The notes below the pieces were generated by a model. It did no database searches and was not told the DNA's origin. It saw only the letters and a list, made by a program, of their open reading frames with translations. From contig JBNOAI010000012.1 in assembly GCA_050283925.1 (NCBI GenBank), positions 124,001 to 188,000 on the forward strand: DNA of 64,000 nucleotides. The letters run 5' to 3'. Below, piece after piece: positions 60,292 through 64,000 of the stretch. Source of the DNA: ZC4RG25 sp023428365 (GTDB taxonomy: Bacteria; Pseudomonadota; Alphaproteobacteria; Rhizobiales; Hyphomicrobiaceae). The first letter of the stretch is position 1. Each line of letters starts with the position of its first letter. A program made the position numbers and the translations under genes.

Positions 60292-61158
60292 ATGCTGAAT
60301 GGTGCGATCGGATCGAGCAAATCGAATTCGCTGATGAGCGAATATTCGGCGTTGCTCGGCGATGCCATTCTCAGGCATCGGGCGCGGACCGCCGAACATT
60401 CGGCGCGGATTGAGGCGGAACTGGCGGGCCGGGTCAAGTCCGAATTCATCGCCAACATGAGCCATGAACTGCGGACGCCGCTGAATACGGTGATCGGTTT
60501 TTCGAAGCTCTTGCGCGAGCATCAGCATCGCCGCCTGCAGGATCACGAGATCATAGAATACGCGGACCTCATCCACGATGCGGCCGGACATCTGCTCTCG
60601 GTCATCAACGATATTCTCGATATTTCCAAGATCCAGAGCGGCAAGTACACGCTGGACAATCGCGAGCTCAACCTCGGCGACGTCGTGGAATCGACCTTGG
60701 CCGGTTTCCGCCCGTCAGCCGATGAGGCCGGTGTCCGCCTGGAATATCGGATCGATCCCGCGATACAGCCAATCCGTGGTGACAGCGTCAAGATGCGCCA
60801 GATCATCACCAACATCGTCGGCAATGCTCTCAAATTCACGCACGAAGGCGGACGCGTCATGGTGGAAGCCGCTCGCATGACGACAGGTGGCGCGGCTCTT
60901 GTGGTGCGCGATACCGGTATCGGCATGAGCCAGGAAGAAATCACCATTGCGATGATGCCCTTCGGTCAGGTGGACGGCACGCATTCGCGATGGCGGGAGG
61001 GGACAGGCCTCGGATTGCCGATTGCGAAGGCCTTGATCGAGCTTCATGGGGGCCGGCTGGAAATTCGCAGCCAGAAATCAAAAGGCACCGAGGTAGCGGT
61101 CATTTTGCCAGGAGGACACCAGGTGTCAGTCGCTGAAGGCCATGAGGCGGCTCTCTGA
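60292..61158 (+). CDS. Sensorless HisKA-type histidine kinase
   Basis: A 288-residue kinase with only a catalytic core. A short N-terminal helix (about residues 15-48) leads into HisKA with the phosphorylated His58 in FIANMSHELRTPLNTVIGF. HATPase motifs: N box around Asn174/Asn178, G1 box VRDTGIGM (207-212) and G2 box GTGLGLPIAK (237-246). There is no membrane span, PAS, GAF or receiver domain. No response regulator gene is adjacent. The start at 60292 is uncertain, since the frame is open upstream to 60007 and no ribosome binding site is clear. A HerA-type ATPase gene follows after 25-31 bases. Confidence 0.82.
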   Translation: MLNGAIGSSKSNSLMSEYSALLGDAILRHRARTAEHSARIEAELAGRVKSEFIANMSHELRTPLNTVIGFSKLLREHQHRRLQDHEIIEYADLIHDAAGHLLSVINDILDISKIQSGKYTLDNRELNLGDVVESTLAGFRPSADEAGVRLEYRIDPAIQPIRGDSVKMRQIITNIVGNALKFTHEGGRVMVEAARMTTGGAALVVRDTGIGMSQEEITIAMMPFGQVDGTHSRWREGTGLGLPIAKALIELHGGRLEIRSQKSKGTEVAVILPGGHQVSVAEGHEAAL

Positions 61159-61189
61159 GCACGAACGACGAGGGCGCGGGGAGATGACG

Positions 61190-63157
61190 ATGCAGCTTGC
61201 CAACCTGGGAACGGGCCAGGACATTTGGACGACCGATCCGTCGATCGGCCGGATCGTGTCCGTGACAGGCTCCAAAGCAGTCGTGCTGTTGGATCACGCC
61301 AGCGATGGCCGCAGGCGGGGTCCGGAGCAACGTCCAGAAATGGGAACCCTGCTCGTCATCGAGCAAGCCAACACCGCCGTTCTGGCGATCGTCTCGGCGC
61401 TGAGCGTTCCCGTGCCTGCGCAGCGGGAGGGCGAAGGCGAGCTTTGGATCGCCGAACTCGGTCTTGTCGGCGAACTGTGGAAGAGCATGGATGGCAGCAC
61501 CGGCTCGTTCAATCGCGGCGTGACCACGTACCCGTCTCTGGGCGACCGGGTGCGCGTTGCGACCAAAGCTGAGCTGGAGATGGCGTTCTGCGGCGAGGCG
61601 GAAGGGACCGTACGCGTCGGTTGCCTTCGACAGGATGCCAGCATCTCGGCAATGATCCGTGTCGACGATCTGCTCGGCAAACACTTCGCAATCCTCGGTA
61701 CCACGGGCACCGGAAAGTCCTGCACAACGGCCCTGATCCTGCGTGCGATCCTGCAGCAGAACCCAGCGGCCCACATCGTGTTGCTGGACCCACACAACGA
61801 ATATGCGTCCGCATTCACCGAGTGGGCCGAGGTGCTTTCGCCGCGCAACATGCAGCTTCCGTTCTGGCTGCTCACGTTCGAGGAAGCCGTCGAGGTGCTG
61901 ATCGGCGACCCGCAAGGGCGGAAGTCCGAAGTCGAAATCCTTCAGGAGCTGATCCCGATCGCCAAGAGCCGCTACGCCCAGGGGCGCGCCAAGGAAGGCC
62001 ACACCGGCCTGCGCCGTGGCGCATTGGACCCCGGACGCTTCACTGTCGATACGCCGGTTCCTTATCGCATCTCGGATCTCACCGCGCTCATCGACGAGCG
62101 GATGGGCAAGCTCGAGAACAAGCGCGACCTGCATCCCTACCGGCAGATCAAAACGCGCATCGACACCATCAGCCAGGATGCGCGCTATGCATTTATGTTC
62201 GGCTCTCTGACCGTCTACGACGGCATGGCGCAGATCCTTGGGCAGATCTTCCGCGTACCCGTCAACAAGAAGCCGATCACCATTCTGGAGCTGACCGGCC
62301 TGCCGACGGAGATCGTGAACGTCGTCGTGTCCGTGCTGTGCCGGATGACGTTTGACTTCGTACTCTGGAGCGAAGGTCAGGTGCCGGTGACGCTGGTGTG
62401 CGAGGAAGCGCACCGCTATGTGCCGGCCAACCCGAACATGGGGTTCGAGCCGTGCAAGCGCGCCATCGCCAAGATCGCCAAGGAAGGCCGCAAGTACGGC
62501 GCCTCCCTATGCATCGTGACCCAGCGCCCAGCCGAAATTGATCCGACCATTCTGTCTCAGTGCAACACCGTCTTTGCGCTGCGCATGTCGAATGATCGCG
62601 ACCAGCAGATCGTCCAGTCTGCGGTGTCTGACACCGGCTCCGGCTTGCTGGAATTTCTCCCCGCCCTCGGTCAACGCGAAGCCATCGCCTTTGGCGACGG
62701 CGTGACATTGCCCGTACGTATCAAGTTCGATGAACTGCCGAAGACTGCACTGCCGCGCAGCTCGACCGCGCGCTTCAGCGAGAAGTGGCAGCATTCCGTG
62801 GGTGACGAAGGCTTCCTCGACATCATCGTCGAGCGCTGGCGGGCCTCCGGGGCGAGCGCCGACGCCGGCCAGAACCTGTCGATGCTGGCAGATTCTCTTG
62901 CGATACATGGCAGCCAAGAGGATGTGCAAAGCCAGGGTCATATCGACCCTCATTCAGCAGACGGCTCTCGCCTGGCCCAACCGAAGCAGAACCGCCGCTT
63001 CGACGGGTCCATGCGTCAGGAACCGGCTGCGGGTGCCCCCCGCGCGCAACCGTCCGTTCGCGGCGTTCCTCCGCCGCCGCCACCCGTTAGCGAGACCAGC
63101 CAACAGGCGGCCGATGCGTTGCGCTCTCTGCGCGACCGGCTGATGCATCGGCGCTGA
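61190..63157 (+). CDS. HerA/DUF87-type ATPase
   Basis: A 655-residue P-loop ATPase of the HerA/FtsK superfamily. N-terminal beta-barrel-like HAS domain (residues 5-130), Walker A GTTGTGKSCTT near residue 170, then DPHNEYASAF, Walker B TLVCEEAHRYVP and the arginine-finger region AKEGRKYGASLCIVTQRPAEI. The last 90 residues are disordered and rich in Pro and Gln. HerA-like proteins translocate DNA, often with NurA, which is absent here. The ATG at 61190 has GGGGAG at 6-base spacing; 61184 is the alternative. It is in operon spacing with the histidine kinase. Confidence 0.85.
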   Translation: MQLANLGTGQDIWTTDPSIGRIVSVTGSKAVVLLDHASDGRRRGPEQRPEMGTLLVIEQANTAVLAIVSALSVPVPAQREGEGELWIAELGLVGELWKSMDGSTGSFNRGVTTYPSLGDRVRVATKAELEMAFCGEAEGTVRVGCLRQDASISAMIRVDDLLGKHFAILGTTGTGKSCTTALILRAILQQNPAAHIVLLDPHNEYASAFTEWAEVLSPRNMQLPFWLLTFEEAVEVLIGDPQGRKSEVEILQELIPIAKSRYAQGRAKEGHTGLRRGALDPGRFTVDTPVPYRISDLTALIDERMGKLENKRDLHPYRQIKTRIDTISQDARYAFMFGSLTVYDGMAQILGQIFRVPVNKKPITILELTGLPTEIVNVVVSVLCRMTFDFVLWSEGQVPVTLVCEEAHRYVPANPNMGFEPCKRAIAKIAKEGRKYGASLCIVTQRPAEIDPTILSQCNTVFALRMSNDRDQQIVQSAVSDTGSGLLEFLPALGQREAIAFGDGVTLPVRIKFDELPKTALPRSSTARFSEKWQHSVGDEGFLDIIVERWRASGASADAGQNLSMLADSLAIHGSQEDVQSQGHIDPHSADGSRLAQPKQNRRFDGSMRQEPAAGAPRAQPSVRGVPPPPPPVSETSQQAADALRSLRDRLMHRR

Positions 63158-63203
63158 TCGGCTTAGTGCCGGAGCAGTAACGATCCTTCGATATACAAAA
63201 ACG

Positions 63204-63239
63204 ACGCGCCTTGAGAGTGCTCGGGCGCGTTGGTAGATT
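63204..63239 (+). promoter_or_regulatory. Sigma-70-like promoter for the mannose-1-phosphate guanylyltransferase gene, with nested inverted repeat
   Basis: TTGAGA (63211-63216) and TAGATT (63234-63239) are exactly 17 bases apart, about 80 bases before the ATG at 63319. ACGCGCC (63204-63210) and GGCGCGT (63224-63230) are a perfect 7-bp inverted repeat that encloses the -35 element. The repeat could be an operator, or a hairpin terminating the HerA transcript. Confidence 0.5.
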
Positions 63240-63318
63240 GAAACCAGCAAGACTGCGGCAGCGTACCGGTCAGGCATCCGCTCCGGACGGACGAAGGCCG
63301 TGGGCGTAAGGAGTGTCG

Positions 63319-64000
63319 ATGAGCGGACTGTTCCCGGTGATCCTATCCGGTGGTTCCGGCACACGCCTATGGCCGTTGTCGCGCGCCATGTATCCCAAGC
63401 AATTCATCCGCTTCAACGGGGACGGCGAGAATTTGCTCGGCAAGACGCTGATGCGCCTGAAGCCGGAAGCCGGCTTTGCCGGCCCAACGATATTGTGCAA
63501 CAGCGATCATCGCTTCCTGATCAAGGAGTGCCTGGAGCGTGCAGACCTAACGGCGCGCGCGCTCATTCTCGAGCCGGTCGCGCGCAATACGGCTGCAGCT
63601 GTTGCCGTCGGAGCCTTGAGCGCTCTCAGCGAGGATGCTGACGCTGTCCTGCTGGTCATGCCGTCCGACCACGTCATCGGCGACGAAGCGCGTTTTCTTT
63701 CAGCCGTGCGCCGCGCAAGTGACGCCGCAGCGTCCGGCCGCCTGGTGCTGTTCGGGATCCAACCCGCGGAACCCCACACCGGCTACGGCTATATCAAGCG
63801 TGGACAATCGCTCGACGGCTTCGAGGGCGCTTTCAGGGTCGAAGCCTTCACCGAGAAGCCAGACGCCGCACTCGCTCAGCGATACATCGACGACGGCAGC
63901 TACTTCTGGAACAGCGGGATCTTCGTCCTTCACGCTCGCACGTTCCTCGATGAGCTGGCTCAACATGCTCCGACAATCCTGGAAGCCGCGCGGGGAGCTC
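63319..64000 (+). CDS. Mannose-1-phosphate guanylyltransferase (partial, runs off window end)
   Basis: The first 227 residues of a nucleotidyltransferase that makes GDP-mannose from GTP and mannose-1-phosphate. Visible motifs: the pyrophosphorylase signature VILSGGSGTRLWPLSR at residues 7-22, YPKQF, EPVARNTAAAVAVGA, MPSDHVI, GYGYIKRG and AFTEKP. An AAGGAG site at 63308-63313 sets the start. Whether a C-terminal mannose-6-phosphate isomerase domain (ManC/AlgA type) is present cannot be seen. It suggests exopolysaccharide or LPS sugar genes beyond the window. Confidence 0.93.
   Translation, partial: MSGLFPVILSGGSGTRLWPLSRAMYPKQFIRFNGDGENLLGKTLMRLKPEAGFAGPTILCNSDHRFLIKECLERADLTARALILEPVARNTAAAVAVGALSALSEDADAVLLVMPSDHVIGDEARFLSAVRRASDAAASGRLVLFGIQPAEPHTGYGYIKRGQSLDGFEGAFRVEAFTEKPDAALAQRYIDDGSYFWNSGIFVLHARTFLDELAQHAPTILEAARGA

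Noticed and set aside
1..64000. tRNA genes, rRNA genes, CRISPR arrays, prophage or IS transposase genes
   Set aside because: I looked for T-loop sequences in the gaps, direct repeats with spacers, and integrase or transposase motifs, and found none.

Overview
This 64-kb, GC-rich window is chromosomal DNA from an alphaproteobacterium, most likely of the Hyphomicrobiales (Rhizobiales). The reasons are the complete 14-gene nuoA-N operon running directly into birA, rnj (RNase J), mce, a DUF1467 gene, proS, lolC, lolD and dnaE, an order I know from that group; a short alphaproteobacterial-type ProRS; ribosomal protein S2 with a C-terminal extension; and two perfect EcfG-type stress promoters (GGAAC-N16/17-CGTT). 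I see no rRNA, tRNA, CRISPR array, prophage or insertion sequence. The window looks like core chromosome with small accessory insertions.

Layout. 1-4000 (minus strand): start of an NAD-dependent formate dehydrogenase operon (fdsB cut by the window edge, fdsG) behind a LysR regulator, then a Gfo/Idh/MocA oxidoreductase and a TIM-barrel isomerase pair. 4.1-6.4 kb: TrkH potassium transporter, then a plus-strand stress module with an EcfG promoter, csbD and a 24-residue membrane peptide. 6.4-10.7 kb: tsf-rpsB (minus) and two plus-strand membrane proteins (YihY/BrkB-like, MscS-like). 10.7-36.8 kb: a nearly continuous minus-strand block, read in transcription order nuoA-B-C-D, a DUF4267-like gene, nuoE-F-G-H-I-J-K-L-M-N, birA, rnj, mce, DUF1467, proS, lolC, lolD, dnaE. 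It covers respiratory complex I, biotinylation, RNA turnover, methylmalonyl-CoA epimerisation, Pro-tRNA charging, lipoprotein release and replication.

37-42.2 kb (plus): an unknown protein divergent from nuoA, a GT4 glycosyltransferase behind the second EcfG promoter, a tartrate/isopropylmalate-type dehydrogenase with a lysine-rich tail, and a secreted TPR protein. 42.1-49.3 kb (minus): thioesterase, RidA, a DUF2157/GDYXXLXY membrane pair, and the miaA-ilvB-GST-ilvN group, in which a glutathione S-transferase gene separates the two acetolactate synthase subunits. 49.3-58.1 kb: serB (plus), a membrane protein and an Atm1-type ABC exporter (minus), then a plus-strand LOG, HtpX-like, meaB, uvrC series. 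58.1-64 kb: protocatechuate 3,4-dioxygenase pcaHG and a LysE exporter (minus), then a sensorless histidine kinase, a HerA-type ATPase and a truncated mannose-1-phosphate guanylyltransferase (plus).

Metabolically the window suggests a respiratory organism that uses formate and aromatic compounds and has methylmalonyl-CoA metabolism (mce and meaB). No clearly new multi-gene system stands out. The best leads are the two EcfG promoters and their small targets, the histidine kinase-HerA pair, an acidic insertion in UvrC, the ilvB-GST-ilvN arrangement, the histidine-rich NuoL loop, and several long palindromic repeats.
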